Assembly (NCBI GenBank): GCA_947625655.1
Contig: CANQPD010000013.1
Coordinates: forward strand, 19,333 to 83,332
Direction: 5' to 3'
DNA: 64,000 bases
Source of the DNA: an uncultured Dysosmobacter sp.
GTDB taxonomy: Bacteria; Bacillota; Clostridia; Oscillospirales; Oscillospiraceae
The notes under the pieces were generated by a model, which did not search any database, was not told the origin of the DNA, and saw only the letters and a list, made by a program, of their open reading frames with translations. Of the stretch, positions 28,972 through 37,503 are shown piece by piece. Made by a program: the position numbers and the translations under genes. Every line of letters starts with the position of its first letter. Position 1 is the stretch's first letter.

Positions 28972-29020
28972 TTGACACGACCAAATTGGTCGTTTATTAT
29001 AGACATGACCAAGTTGGTCG
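28972..29020 (+). promoter_or_regulatory. Promoter with two operator palindromes
   Basis: TTGACA (28972-28977), 17-base spacer, TATTAT (28995-29000). Nearly the whole spacer is the palindrome CGACCAAATTGGTCG (28978-28992), and a second copy, GACCAAGTTGGTC (29007-29019), covers the start region, 28 bases centre to centre. A dimer bound at either would block polymerase. The adjacent XRE protein is the obvious ligand. Confidence 0.85.
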
Positions 29021-29035
29021 TAAGGAGGCATTTCT

Positions 29036-29284
29036 ATGACTGAACTGATGCAGGTCTTATACGACTACACCCTGAACACCGGTTTCACAGCCATCCTGTC
29101 CTGCGAGGAATACCGTTCCCTGAACGCCCTGCTGGACCGCTTAGGCGGCAGGCTCCGCCAGGAGCTGGCCGCCGACACCTGGGACACCCTGACAAAATAC
29201 CAGGACGCGCTGGCGGAACAGCGGGACACGGAACTGGAAGCCATGTTCCGCGCCACCTACGCCATGTGCAAAGAGCTGCGGTAA
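29036..29284 (+). CDS. DUF6809-like small protein
   Basis: 82 residues, MTELMQVLYDYTLNTGFTAI onward, almost entirely helical and acidic: EEYRSLNALLDRLGGRLRQEL then KYQDALAEQRDTELEAMFRA. No signal peptide. AAGGAGG lies 7 bases before the ATG, and the promoter above is under operator control. Function unknown. The layout of a repressor with a small target is like compact accessory modules in clostridial genomes. The family name is from memory of the sequence pattern. Confidence 0.75.
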   Translation: MTELMQVLYDYTLNTGFTAILSCEEYRSLNALLDRLGGRLRQELAADTWDTLTKYQDALAEQRDTELEAMFRATYAMCKELR

Positions 29285-29287
29285 GCC

Positions 29288-30886
29288 TTACGCCTCCCAC
29301 TTCTCCAGCAGCTGCCGCAGCTGGTCGGCGAACCGGGCCAGGGACTTGTTGTCCCGGCCCTTGCTGCGCTTGATGGACGCCATGAGCATCTCGCCCACGG
29401 CCACCAGCCGCTCGTAAGCGGAGCTGGTCCGCACGCCGCCCACCTTGGCTTTGCGCTCCGGCAGATAGCCGGGGGCCAGCTGTTTATTGGCCGCCAGGTC
29501 GTAGACCTCGGTATACTGAGGGGCGTGGGCCTCAAATCCCATGTTGTTCAGCGTCTGGGCGAAGAAAGGCGCCACCTCCCGGTCGCCGTGGACCACGAAG
29601 ACATGCTCCGGCCTGGGGTTCTGGAAATCCGCGATCCAGCTGATGAGATGGTCCCGGTCCGCATGGGAGGAAAGGCCCTTGAAATTCACGATCTTTGCGT
29701 GAACGGCGATGTCCTCGCCGAAGAGCTTGACGTTCTGGGCCCCCTCCAGGAGCTGTCGGCCCAGGGTGCCCTCCCCCTGATAGCCCACGAACACCACGGT
29801 GCACTCCGGCCGCCAGAGGTTGTGCTTCAGGTGGTGGCGGATGCGGCCCGCGTCGCACATGCCGGAGGCGGAGATGATGACCTTGGGGGTGCGGTCCTCG
29901 TTGAGGAGCTTGGACTCCTCGCTGGTCTCCGTCATCCGCAGGTTGGTGAAGTTGAACATGTGGGTGCCGTCCTTCACCAGCTTCATGGCGTCGTCGTCCA
30001 GATAGCCGTGGAGGTTTCCGGTGAAGATGGTGGTGGCCCGCTTGGCCAGGGGGGAGTCGATGTACACCGGGAAATCCGGGTTGGACTTCACCAGCCCCGC
30101 GTCCTTGATCTCCCGGATGAAGTACAGCAGCTCCTGGGTGCGGCCCACGGCGAAGGAGGGGATGATGACGTTGCCGCCTTTGGCGATGGTCTCGTCGATG
30201 ATCTTCGCCAGGTCGTCGGTGTAGCTCCAGACCTCGGTGTGGTTGCGGTCGCCGTAGGTGGACTCCATGACCACGTAGTCCGCGCCGTGGAAGTGGACGG
30301 GGTCCCGGATGATGGGCTGCTTGATGTTGCCCAGGTCGCCGGAGAAGACGATCCGCTTTTTCACATCCCCCTCTGTCAGCTCCATGGCGATGCAGGACGA
30401 GCCCAGCAGGTGGCCCGCGTCCACAAATTCCACCTCCACGCCCGGGCACAGGTCGATGACCTGGCCGTACTCACAGGTGGTCAGGAATTCCTTCACCCGC
30501 AGGGCGTCTTCCAAGGTGTACAGCGGCTCCACACGGGGCGCGCCGGAGCGCTCGCCCTTGCGGTTTTTCCACTCGGCGTCGGACTCCTGGATGTGGGCGG
30601 AGTCCTGGAGCATGATGTCCAGCAGCTCCGCCGTCAGCCGGGTGGTGAGGATGCGGCCCTGGAAGCCCTGCTTCACCAGCATGGGGATGCGGCCGGAGTG
30701 GTCGATGTGGGCGTGGGTCACCAGCACATAGTCGATGGTATTGGCCGCGAAGGGAAACTCGGCGTTGGAAACCTCGTCCCGTCCCTGCTGCAAGCCGCAG
30801 TCCACCAGGATGCGCTTTCCGTTCACTTCCAGGCAGTGACAGCTGCCGGTAACGCATTGGTCGGCGCCGAAAAAGCTGAGCTTCAT
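29288..30886 (-). CDS. MBL-fold RNA-processing hydrolase (beta-CASP family)
   Basis: 532 residues. Metallo-beta-lactamase motif VTHAHIDHSGRIPML (His58, His60, Asp62, His63), DAGHLLGSS, FSGDLG, then the beta-CASP insert (MESTYGDRNHT ... IPSFAVGRTQELLYFI) and the C-terminal metal ligands GLSSHADRDHL and VHGD. These are zinc-dependent RNA endo/exonucleases related to CPSF-73/Ysh1 and RNase J. A helical tail of about 70 residues (RSKGRDNKSLARFADQLRQLL) is added. It ends 3 bases from the convergent DUF6809 gene. Confidence 0.93.
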   Translation of the reverse strand: MKLSFFGADQCVTGSCHCLEVNGKRILVDCGLQQGRDEVSNAEFPFAANTIDYVLVTHAHIDHSGRIPMLVKQGFQGRILTTRLTAELLDIMLQDSAHIQESDAEWKNRKGERSGAPRVEPLYTLEDALRVKEFLTTCEYGQVIDLCPGVEVEFVDAGHLLGSSCIAMELTEGDVKKRIVFSGDLGNIKQPIIRDPVHFHGADYVVMESTYGDRNHTEVWSYTDDLAKIIDETIAKGGNVIIPSFAVGRTQELLYFIREIKDAGLVKSNPDFPVYIDSPLAKRATTIFTGNLHGYLDDDAMKLVKDGTHMFNFTNLRMTETSEESKLLNEDRTPKVIISASGMCDAGRIRHHLKHNLWRPECTVVFVGYQGEGTLGRQLLEGAQNVKLFGEDIAVHAKIVNFKGLSSHADRDHLISWIADFQNPRPEHVFVVHGDREVAPFFAQTLNNMGFEAHAPQYTEVYDLAANKQLAPGYLPERKAKVGGVRTSSAYERLVAVGEMLMASIKRSKGRDNKSLARFADQLRQLLEKWEA

Positions 30887-30932
30887 AGTGGGTCCTCCTT
30901 ATTTAGAATCGTGTGGGCGTCTTTTCAGGTTT

Positions 30933-30961
30933 ATTGTAACACGGGACGCGGAAAAGCACAA
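30933..30961 (-). promoter_or_regulatory. Promoter of the beta-CASP gene
   Basis: Minus strand TTGTGC (30961-30956), 17-base spacer, TACAAT (30938-30933), about 45 bases ahead of the start. From 30962 to 31155 I see no gene; the sequence holds a GGCCTGACCCGCACGGGCC palindrome near 31045. Confidence 0.65.
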
Positions 30962-31155
30962 TCGACGATTTGGGGCAAATGTCTGGTTTCTCGCCGGAAA
31001 TGCGCGAAAAGGCCCGGCAGTTCAGCGATCCCCCCATCGGCGCGGCCTGACCCGCACGGGCCGTGCATGGAGCATAACAGCGGCGCCGTATGGATGGGCC
31101 TTGCCGCGCGGAAGGTACAGAAGGAAAAGGATAAAGCAAAATAAATCTGATGTAA

Positions 31156-31184
31156 AAAGTGGGAACATCGTTTCCGATGTTCCC
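31156..31184 (-). terminator. Terminator of the 31258-31770 gene
   Basis: 10-bp perfect stem (31161-31170 with 31175-31184) and four-base loop; on the minus strand it is followed by ACTTTTTAC, and on the plus strand by GCCCTGCCTTTTT, so it may work in both directions. Confidence 0.75.
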
Positions 31185-31257
31185 GCCCTGCCTTTTTATT
31201 ACATTTGTCATCTTTAAAAATAACGTTTCCCTTTGCTTCGTCAAATTTCGAGACTCC

Positions 31258-31770
31258 TCATTTTATAATAAACTCCGCTGCCAAAAAATGAGGCGTTCCG
31301 TCCTTCGCTTTCATTTCCAAAACCGCGCGGTAAAGGCCGGCTTTCAAGCGAGTCCCATAATAATCATACTTTTGCACAATACTCCCTTCCAAAGCGGAAC
31401 CTTCTGCTCCGCCCAACGCAAATTCAATCGTTGTAAAAGGAAAGGTATCCTGCGTATAACTCAACCGATACCATTGACCATCAACATTGCATTCAAGATA
31501 TTCAAAGGTATTCGGTGCTTCACCATCCTGAATAAAGTAATATACATTTTCGGAATCGGCCGTTACTTTCCATCTGATTGTATATCCCCGAAAAGGAGAC
31601 CAAGACGGTTCATCTATCGTCAGTTCAAATCCGTCAATCTGATTGACAGGATAAGAAACCGGTTCACCAAGTGCGGGATATTCCGCTGTGACTTTCAAAG
31701 TAAGCCAAACCCCGCCAGCGCAAAGAGCAATGAAAAGGAGTAAGGCAAGCCACCCGCGGTATCGTTTCAT
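31258..31770 (-). CDS. Membrane-anchored protein with Ig-like domain
   Basis: 170 residues. After MKRYRGW a single hydrophobic helix (LALLLFIALCAGGVWLTL, about 8-25) anchors it; the rest is predicted outside. The outer part is beta-rich, FELTIDEPSWSPFRGYTIRWKVT ... KAGLYRAVLEMKAKDGTPHFLAAEF, a pattern of bacterial Ig-like domains. AAAGGGG lies 7 bases before the ATG at 31770; an earlier in-frame ATG lacks a site. Function unknown. Confidence 0.75.
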   Translation of the reverse strand: MKRYRGWLALLLFIALCAGGVWLTLKVTAEYPALGEPVSYPVNQIDGFELTIDEPSWSPFRGYTIRWKVTADSENVYYFIQDGEAPNTFEYLECNVDGQWYRLSYTQDTFPFTTIEFALGGAEGSALEGSIVQKYDYYGTRLKAGLYRAVLEMKAKDGTPHFLAAEFIIK

Positions 31771-31977
31771 CAGTTCAGCCCCTTTCCCGTTCATTTTATT
31801 ATACAGGAATGCTGGTGAACAAACAAGGGAAAAATTCGTTCTCATCCTTGGCCATTAAAGGACATTCTCAATAGAAATGATAAATCCGAACTACATTACC
31901 CACCTGGATCACATAGTTCGGATTATCATTGTTTGTACCAAGGCGGTAAACATACTATCCAAATCCGAGCCAAGCCC

Positions 31978-32235
31978 AAACCGCAGTCCAGCGAAGCGCG
32001 TGCGGTTTGGAAACGAAGAAACAGTACGTCCGGCGTATGAGAAAAGCCCTAAGGCATTTCTCATCGCCTTAGGGCTTTTTCTGAGCTGTATCAAGGCGTT
32101 AAAAATACTATTTTTACCGTCTCATCCCCCCAACCGCGAACCCAGCGAAGCGGATCGCGGTTGGAAGCGAAGAAAAAGTACGTCCGGCGATGAAAAGGCC
32201 CTAAGGCCTTTTCATCGCCTTAGGGCTTTTTCTGA
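31978..32235. repeat. Two diverged tandem units, each with a terminator-like hairpin
   Basis: Unit 1 (about 31978-32090) and unit 2 (about 32130-32240) share AACCGC, CCAGCGAAGCG, GCGGTT, GAAGAA, AGTACGTCCGGCG and the hairpin GCCCTAAGGC/GCCTTAGGGC (32046-32075; 32198-32226) followed by TTTTTCTGAGCTG. Stop-like hairpins point to the plus strand. No coding sequence is associated. Confidence 0.7.
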
Positions 32236-32238
32236 GCT

Positions 32239-32263
32239 GGTCGGAGTGTAATTATAGGACTTA
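32239..32263 (+). repeat. Direct repeat behind DUF4417 copy A
   Basis: A 25-base sequence beginning GGTCGGAGTGTAATTATAGG, identical to 33815-33839. It follows each DUF4417 copy and marks a 1576-bp period. Its first part resembles the 3' end of the nearby tRNA-Pro (GGTCCGAGTGGC). Confidence 0.85.
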
Positions 32264-32316
32264 AAGAAATGTAGTAATATCAACGGTTTGCAGGCCGTTG
32301 GCAAGAGGCTTTGTTC

Positions 32317-32601
32317 TTAAATTGTACGATCAAGAACGGTGACTTGTGTAATCACATCACGCAGACGATCAGAGCCAACCATATATTCCAGTACATCATC
32401 AGCGGTCTCAAAGCACCTAGTGGAGGACGGTTGATCCCAAATGTAAATATTTATTTTTCCCATGGCATGAGATATTCCATATTTTCGGTCATCCCAAACA
32501 AATTCAATCTCTGCACCGCGCTTCATACTCCACTTAAAATCACTAATAGTCTTAAATCGATTTTCCTCTGGCGCACTAGTATCATAGATTATAGATGGCA
32601 T
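32317..32601 (-). CDS. C-terminal domain of copy A with its own start
   Basis: 94 residues from MPSIIYDTSAPEENRFKTIS to the shared stop. GGAGG lies 6 bases before this internal in-frame ATG (GGAGGAAACTCATG), and the paralogue keeps the same arrangement. The domain (DFKWSMKRGAEIEFVWDDRK ... ADDVLEYMVGSDRLRDVI) is compact and looks self-sufficient. Because the frameshift lies upstream, this product may still be made. Function unknown. Confidence 0.5.
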   Translation of the reverse strand: MPSIIYDTSAPEENRFKTISDFKWSMKRGAEIEFVWDDRKYGISHAMGKINIYIWDQPSSTRCFETADDVLEYMVGSDRLRDVITQVTVLDRTI

Positions 32602-33661
32602 GAGTTTCCTCCAAATAAAACATTTCAAGAAGTCAGAGCCGATTCCATTGATAGGATCACTCCAGCTGGGAAATCCGGTCATAGGATCATATGTAATGAT
32701 ATGCCCATGCGGATTATGATGAATGTTGCCATTTCCGTGTGTGGAGTAATGGATTTCCTTGATTGCTTTCCCATCGTCACCGATCAAGGTCTCTGTTTTT
32801 TCTCCGCGTTTGGAATAGGCGACTTTAATTTCGCCCGGCGTGCCGCTTAAACGGCTATCTTTTGCTTGGGTGGGCCGCCATTTTCCGCCGTATGCGCTGC
32901 CGCCGCCTTTTCCGATCAGGTATGCCTCTATTGTATCACAAGATTTGCGGTATGCGCCATCAATTTTGAATGCCTCCAGATTTTCTTTCTGAAAGCTCCG
33001 TTCATAGCTCATGTATTTCCATGAACTGCGCTCATAATCCACATATACGATGTCTCCCTGCATTTCAGGAAACGGCGTGTTGTAACAAATGATCTTCTCC
33101 GGCTCAATCCGCCGCAGCATCTCATTGTAGCCAGCCATGAACCACTCTTTCTGGTCGCGGCTATTATCATGTTCGGATGCCATATAGGTGGAGACAGCAA
33201 CAACGCTACCTTTTTCAATCCCCTCAAAGCAAAAATCGAACGTGGATTCATCGCCCCAGTTTACCGTGGGAATGACACGGATTCCTTTGCTGGCCCAGTA
33301 AGCGCCGCACCAGCGGTTGCGGAACACGTTGTAAAGCTGCATAACTGGGGCCATCTCCAAATACATACTGAAATCAGGGGGACAGTACCGCCCGATAGCG
33401 AGACAACTTCTCAATATCGCTGTCAGGATTCTTCCATACCCGCTCAAAACGGTAGTCATAGAGGAAAAAGTGCACCATGCGGTCAAGGTGATTTTGATCC
33501 TCCAGATGGGTTTTGTCGAATCCGATGAGCAGAAGATCGTCAAAGTCACCAGATTTTTCCTGAAACTTTGGAATTATGGGAATTTGCAGTTTTCCTTTGC
33601 CGGGAAACTGGTTGTGGAGCAGGGATTGGCTGGTACGGTAATTGTAATGTTCTTCGGTCAT
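32317..33661 (-). pseudogene. DUF4417 copy A, frameshifted
   Basis: About 75 percent similar by eye to the intact neighbour at 33892. The N-terminal part (MTEEHYNYRTSQSLLHNQFP) and the rest (DFSMYLEMAPVMQLYNVFR onward) are in different frames. The break is at a run of five G on the plus strand (33378-33382): removing one base restores LSPDFSMYL as in copy B. The ribosome site is also weakened (ATGAGG versus AGGAGG in B). The C-terminal part can still be translated from its own start (separate entry). Confidence 0.85.
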
Positions 33662-33780
33662 ATGGAACCTCATGTACATAGTAAGGAACAAATCCTTCTA
33701 TATGCAGGTTCTAAATCACAAAAAGTTGCACATTTCCATGCAACAATAATTATGACTATTCGGAAATGAGAAATATAAAT

Positions 33781-33810
33781 AAAAAATCAGTGAGTCCTAT
33801 AAGGACTCAC
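33781..33810 (-). terminator. Terminator after DUF4417 copy B
   Basis: 9-bp stem GTGAGTCCT/AGGACTCAC (33790-33798 with 33802-33810), then TGATTTTTT on the minus strand. It stands between the two copies, about 80 bases past the stop of copy B. Confidence 0.75.
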
Positions 33811-33814
33811 CGAT

Positions 33815-33839
33815 GGTCGGAGTGTAATTATAGGACTTA
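33815..33839 (+). repeat. Direct repeat behind DUF4417 copy B
   Basis: Same 25 bases as 32239-32263. Here it is preceded by CCGAT, as is the tRNA-Pro end (CCGATGGTC at 35381), so the boundary between copies looks like a remnant of the tRNA 3' end. Confidence 0.85.
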
Positions 33840-33891
33840 GAAAAATCCAGTCATATCAGTGTTTTAGCGCAGCAAGCAAGAGGTTCTTATC

Positions 33892-34185
33892 TCAAATTGT
33901 ACGATCCAAAACTGTAACACGTGTAATCACATCACGCAAGCGGTCTGAACCAACCATATACTCCAACGCATCATCAGCGGTGTCAAAGCAGCATTCCGTT
34001 TCAGGATGATTCCAAACATAGATTGTGATTTTATCATCTGTCCCATATCGGATAATGCCATAATGAATGCCGTTCCATTCGATTTCTACTTCTCCACCAC
34101 ATTTCATGCACCACTTGAAATCGCTGATCGATTTAAAGCGGTTATCTTCCAATGAGTTTTGGGATTTTAAAATGTGATAGGACAT
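33892..34185 (-). CDS. C-terminal domain of copy B from an internal start
   Basis: 97 residues beginning MSYHILKSQNSLEDNRFKSI. GGAGG lies 6 bases before the in-frame ATG (GGAGGTGTGACATG). As copy A keeps the same signal though the flanking codons differ, a separate small product alongside the full-length protein is plausible. It could be an associated partner or immunity-type protein; that is speculation. Confidence 0.45.
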   Translation of the reverse strand: MSYHILKSQNSLEDNRFKSISDFKWCMKCGGEVEIEWNGIHYGIIRYGTDDKITIYVWNHPETECCFDTADDALEYMVGSDRLRDVITRVTVLDRTI

Positions 34186-35241
34186 GTCACACCTCCAATA
34201 TGACTTGAAATCAGGAATATCTCCATCCCAATAGTTTTCTGCTTTACCCCAGTTTGGTCGGTTTCCTTCCCATGAAATCCTATGGTCGTGAGGAATAGAA
34301 TGTTGTTTGGGACTGCCATGATCTGAATAGTGCCGCTCCTTGACTGCCCTTCCGTCTGCACCGATCATAGTTTCTCTTAAATTCCCGCTACGATCTGTTG
34401 TGCGGTTGATGCTGCCAGGTTCACCTATAAAACGTCCATCATCCGGCTTAGAAGGTTTCCATTCTCCGCCATAGGCACTACCGCCGCCCTTGCCAATGAG
34501 GTACGGCTCTATTGTATCACGATTATTACTGTATGTGCCGCCAATTTTAAAGGCATCCAAATCTTCACGATGGAAACTACGTTCATAGTTCATATACCGC
34601 CAGGAACTGCGTTCGTAATCCACATAGATAATGTTGCCCTGCATTTCGGGAAACGGTGTATTGTAGCAAATGATTTTTTCCGGCTCAATGCGCCGCAGCA
34701 TCTCGTTGTATCCAGCCATGAACCACTCTTTTTGATCCTGGCGGTTGTCGTGTTCGGACGCCATGTAGGTGGAGACAGCCACCACACTGCCTTTTTCGAT
34801 CCCGTCAAAGCAGAAATCGAACGTGGATTTATCGCCCCAGTTGACGGTGGGAATGACCCGGAGCCCTTTGGATGCCCAGTAAGCGCCGCACCAACGATTA
34901 CGAAATACATTGTAAAGCTGCATGACAGGCGCCATTTCCAGGTACATACTGAAATCCGGCGACAGCACTGCACGGTACCGGGACAGTTTTTCAATGTCGT
35001 TGTCTGGGTTCTTCCAGACCCGCTCGAAGCGATAGTCATATAGGAAGAAGTGTACCATGCGGTCGAGGTGATTCTGGTCCTCCAGGTGGGTTTTGTCAAA
35101 ACCGATCAACAAAAGATCATCAAAATCTCCGGGCCTTTCTTGGAACTTAGGAATGATGGGGATTTTTAACTTTCCTTTGCCGGGAAACTGGTTGCGAAGC
35201 AGCGTCTGACTCGTTCGGTAGTTGTAGTTTTCTTCGGTCAT
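33892..35241 (-). CDS. DUF4417 domain protein, copy B (intact)
   Basis: 449 residues. The N-terminal 230 residues match DUF4417: IPIIPKFQERPGDFDDLLLIGF, DHFFLYDYRFERVWKNP-like stretch, VIPTVNWGDKSTFDFCFDGI, STYMASEHD. A glycine-rich hinge (GKGGGSAYGG) leads to a module RETMIGADGRAVKERHYSDH with histidines (HSIPHDHRI), a pattern seen in polymorphic-toxin-type C-termini, and then a 97-residue domain. AGGAGG lies 6 bases before the ATG at 35241. It stands next to tRNA-Pro and is duplicated. Function unknown. Confidence 0.85.
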   Translation of the reverse strand: MTEENYNYRTSQTLLRNQFPGKGKLKIPIIPKFQERPGDFDDLLLIGFDKTHLEDQNHLDRMVHFFLYDYRFERVWKNPDNDIEKLSRYRAVLSPDFSMYLEMAPVMQLYNVFRNRWCGAYWASKGLRVIPTVNWGDKSTFDFCFDGIEKGSVVAVSTYMASEHDNRQDQKEWFMAGYNEMLRRIEPEKIICYNTPFPEMQGNIIYVDYERSSWRYMNYERSFHREDLDAFKIGGTYSNNRDTIEPYLIGKGGGSAYGGEWKPSKPDDGRFIGEPGSINRTTDRSGNLRETMIGADGRAVKERHYSDHGSPKQHSIPHDHRISWEGNRPNWGKAENYWDGDIPDFKSYWRCDMSYHILKSQNSLEDNRFKSISDFKWCMKCGGEVEIEWNGIHYGIIRYGTDDKITIYVWNHPETECCFDTADDALEYMVGSDRLRDVITRVTVLDRTI

Positions 35242-35352
35242 ATGGAACCTCCTGTATGTAGTAAGGAACAAGTCCTTCTACATACAGGCTCCCAAACAAC
35301 GAAAGTTGCGCATTTCTGTGCGACGACATGAGAAATTTTACAAATTGGTAAT

Positions 35353-35383
35353 AAAAATCGGAGCATCCCGAAGGACACTCCGA

Positions 35384-35384
<1 letters not shown>
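35353..35384 (-). terminator. Terminator of tRNA-Pro
   Basis: ATCGGAG and CTCCGAT arms with GTCC/GGAT pairing around a UUCG loop, then TTTTTATT on the minus strand, directly after the CCA end. Confidence 0.8.
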
Positions 35385-35459
<75 letters not shown>

Positions 35460-35585
35460 ATGCATGTTTTTTGCTTTTTGAAGTCAGCTTATATATATTA
35501 GCACGACTTTCCACAAAACGCAAGCCCTATTTTCAAATTTTTTAAAAATTTTTGTGGGCTGGCCGGAGGTCCCCAAAATTTTCTC

Positions 35586-35614
35586 TTGACAAGCCGCTTT
35601 TCTTCCTGTATTTT
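35586..35614 (+). promoter_or_regulatory. Promoter of the leucine operon
   Basis: TTGACA, 17-base spacer, TATTTT, just ahead of the T-box leader. Between the tRNA and this promoter (35460-35585) is AT-rich sequence with no gene. Confidence 0.8.
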
Positions 35615-35624
35615 AGTGTTCAAC

Positions 35625-35918
35625 AGCAAAATGAACAGATACGATGACAGGGAGAAAGTCTTTTCAGGACGCTTCAGAGAGCTGCCGGACGGTGCGAGGC
35701 AGCGCAGATGGGAAAGACGTCACTGGCCCTCGAGTATTTCCGCTGAGACCGTTTTGGTTTAGGCGGAAACGGGTTTCCTCACCGTTACCAGAGAGGCGGG
35801 ATTCGCGCGGCGACGCCGTGCCGATGCCGGGAGCGGGCATTTGATATGCCAATGAGAGTGGTACCGCGGAAGTTCAGGCTTTCGTCTCTTCTAAATGGAG
35901 GGGACGAAGGCTTTTTTT
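35625..35918 (+). promoter_or_regulatory. T-box riboswitch of the leucine operon
   Basis: The T-box sequence AGAGTGGTACCGCGG (35855-35869) is near-canonical. Upstream is a stem I region with the GGTGCGAGGC distal-loop motif (about 35691) and a likely CTC leucine specifier (35729-35731, in CCCTCGAGTA). A terminator follows (35878-35891 with 35898-35911, then seven T). Uncharged tRNA-Leu would bind and favour the antiterminator, switching on leuACDB under leucine starvation. The specifier call rests on the downstream genes as well as sequence. Confidence 0.92.
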
Positions 35919-35962
35919 GTTGTATGATGACAAATTCGAGATAAGAGCAGGAGGAACCAACC

Positions 35963-37477
35963 ATGAAGCGCATCAAAATTTTTGACACGACCCTGAGAGA
36001 CGGCGAGCAGTCCCCCGGCTGCAGCATGAACCTCTCCGAAAAGATCGAAATGGCCAGGCAGCTGGAAAAGCTGGGCGTGGACGTGATCGAGGCCGGCTTT
36101 GCCATCGCGTCTCCCATGGACCACAAGAGCGTCCAGGCCATTGCCGGGGCCGTGACCAACTGCACGGTGGCCTCTCTGGCCCGCTGCGCCAAGGGCGACA
36201 TCGACGCCGCCTGGGACGCGGTGAAGAATGCCAAACATCCCCGCATCCACGTCTTCCTGGCCACCAGCGACATCCATATGGAGTATAAGCTGCGGATGAC
36301 CCGGGAGCAGGTATTGGAGCGCATCAGCGAGATGGTGGCCTACGCCAAGAGCTTCTGCGACGACATCGAGTTCTCCGCCGAGGACGCCTCCCGGTCTGAC
36401 TGGGCGTTCCTGGCCCAGTGCTACTCCAACGCCGTGGCCGCCGGCGCCACCACGCTGAACGTGCCCGACACCGTGGGCTACTCCACCCCCCAGGAGATGG
36501 CGGACCTGATCACCTATCTCCGGGAGAACATCGCGGGCGTTGAGAATACGGACATCTCCGTCCACTGCCACAACGACCTGGGGATGGCCGTGGCCAATTC
36601 CCTGGCCTGCGTCAAGGCCGGCGCCACCCAGGTGGAGTGCACCGTCAACGGCATCGGCGAGCGGGCGGGCAACGCCAGCCTGGAGGAGCTGGCCATGGCC
36701 CTCAAGACCCGGCGGAGCTACTATGACGCGGAGACCGGCATCAACACCAAGCAGATCTACCGCTCCAGCAAGCTTCTCAGCAACATCACCGGCGTGCCCA
36801 TCGCCCCCAGCAAGGCCATTGTGGGCGCCAACGCCTTTGCCCACGAGTCCGGCATCCACCAGCACGGCGTGCTGGCCAACGCCCAGACCTATGAGATCAT
36901 GACCCCCGCCGAGGTGGGCGTGCCCCAGAACACCATGGTGCTGGGCAAGCACTCCGGCAAGCACGCCCTGCGGGAGAAGCTGGAGACCATGGGCTACGAG
37001 CTGACCGACGCGGAGCTGGAGGCCGTCTTCGCCCGCTTCAAGACCCTGGCGGACAAGAAGAAGAACATCACCGGCTCCGATCTGGAGGCCCTGGTGCTCC
37101 ACCGCCGCAACAACACCCACGGCGCCTGCCGCCTGGTCAGCCACGTCATCAACGCCGGCGACGGCGTGCCCAACACCTCCTGCATCAAGCTCAAGCGGGA
37201 CGACGAGGTGCTGGAGGAGGTGGCCATCGGCTCCGGCCCCCTGGACGCCTCCTTCAAGGCCATCAACCGGATGCTGGGCATGGACATCAAGCTGGAGAGC
37301 TTCAGCCTGAACGCCGTCACCGACGGCGAGGACGCCATCGGCGAGGCCGTGGTGAAGCTGGAGGACCCCAGCAACGGCGAATCCTACACCGGCACAGGCC
37401 TGTCCACGGACATCATCGAGTCCTCTATCCGGGCCTATGTCAACGGCATCAACAAGATCATGGAAGCAAACGCCTGA
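35963..37477 (+). CDS. leuA: 2-isopropylmalate synthase
   Basis: 504 residues. Condenses acetyl-CoA with 2-ketoisovalerate, the first step of leucine synthesis. HMGL-type TIM barrel with [13 protein letters not shown] at the start, the [12 protein letters not shown] metal motif (His-x-His), GNASLEEL, and a C-terminal LeuA dimer (allosteric) domain from about residue 380. AGGAGG precedes the ATG. First gene of the T-box operon, 45 bases after the terminator. Confidence 0.97.
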   Translation: MKRIKIFDTTLRDGEQSPGCSMNLSEKIEMARQLEKLGVDVIEAGFAIASPMDHKSVQAIAGAVTNCTVASLARCAKGDIDAAWDAVKNAKHPRIHVFLATSDIHMEYKLRMTREQVLERISEMVAYAKSFCDDIEFSAEDASRSDWAFLAQCYSNAVAAGATTLNVPDTVGYSTPQEMADLITYLRENIAGVENTDISVHCHNDLGMAVANSLACVKAGATQVECTVNGIGERAGNASLEELAMALKTRRSYYDAETGINTKQIYRSSKLLSNITGVPIAPSKAIVGANAFAHESGIHQHGVLANAQTYEIMTPAEVGVPQNTMVLGKHSGKHALREKLETMGYELTDAELEAVFARFKTLADKKKNITGSDLEALVLHRRNNTHGACRLVSHVINAGDGVPNTSCIKLKRDDEVLEEVAIGSGPLDASFKAINRMLGMDIKLESFSLNAVTDGEDAIGEAVVKLEDPSNGESYTGTGLSTDIIESSIRAYVNGINKIMEANA

Positions 37478-37503
37478 CCGTGAGGAAATAAGGAGATAAG
37501 ACA

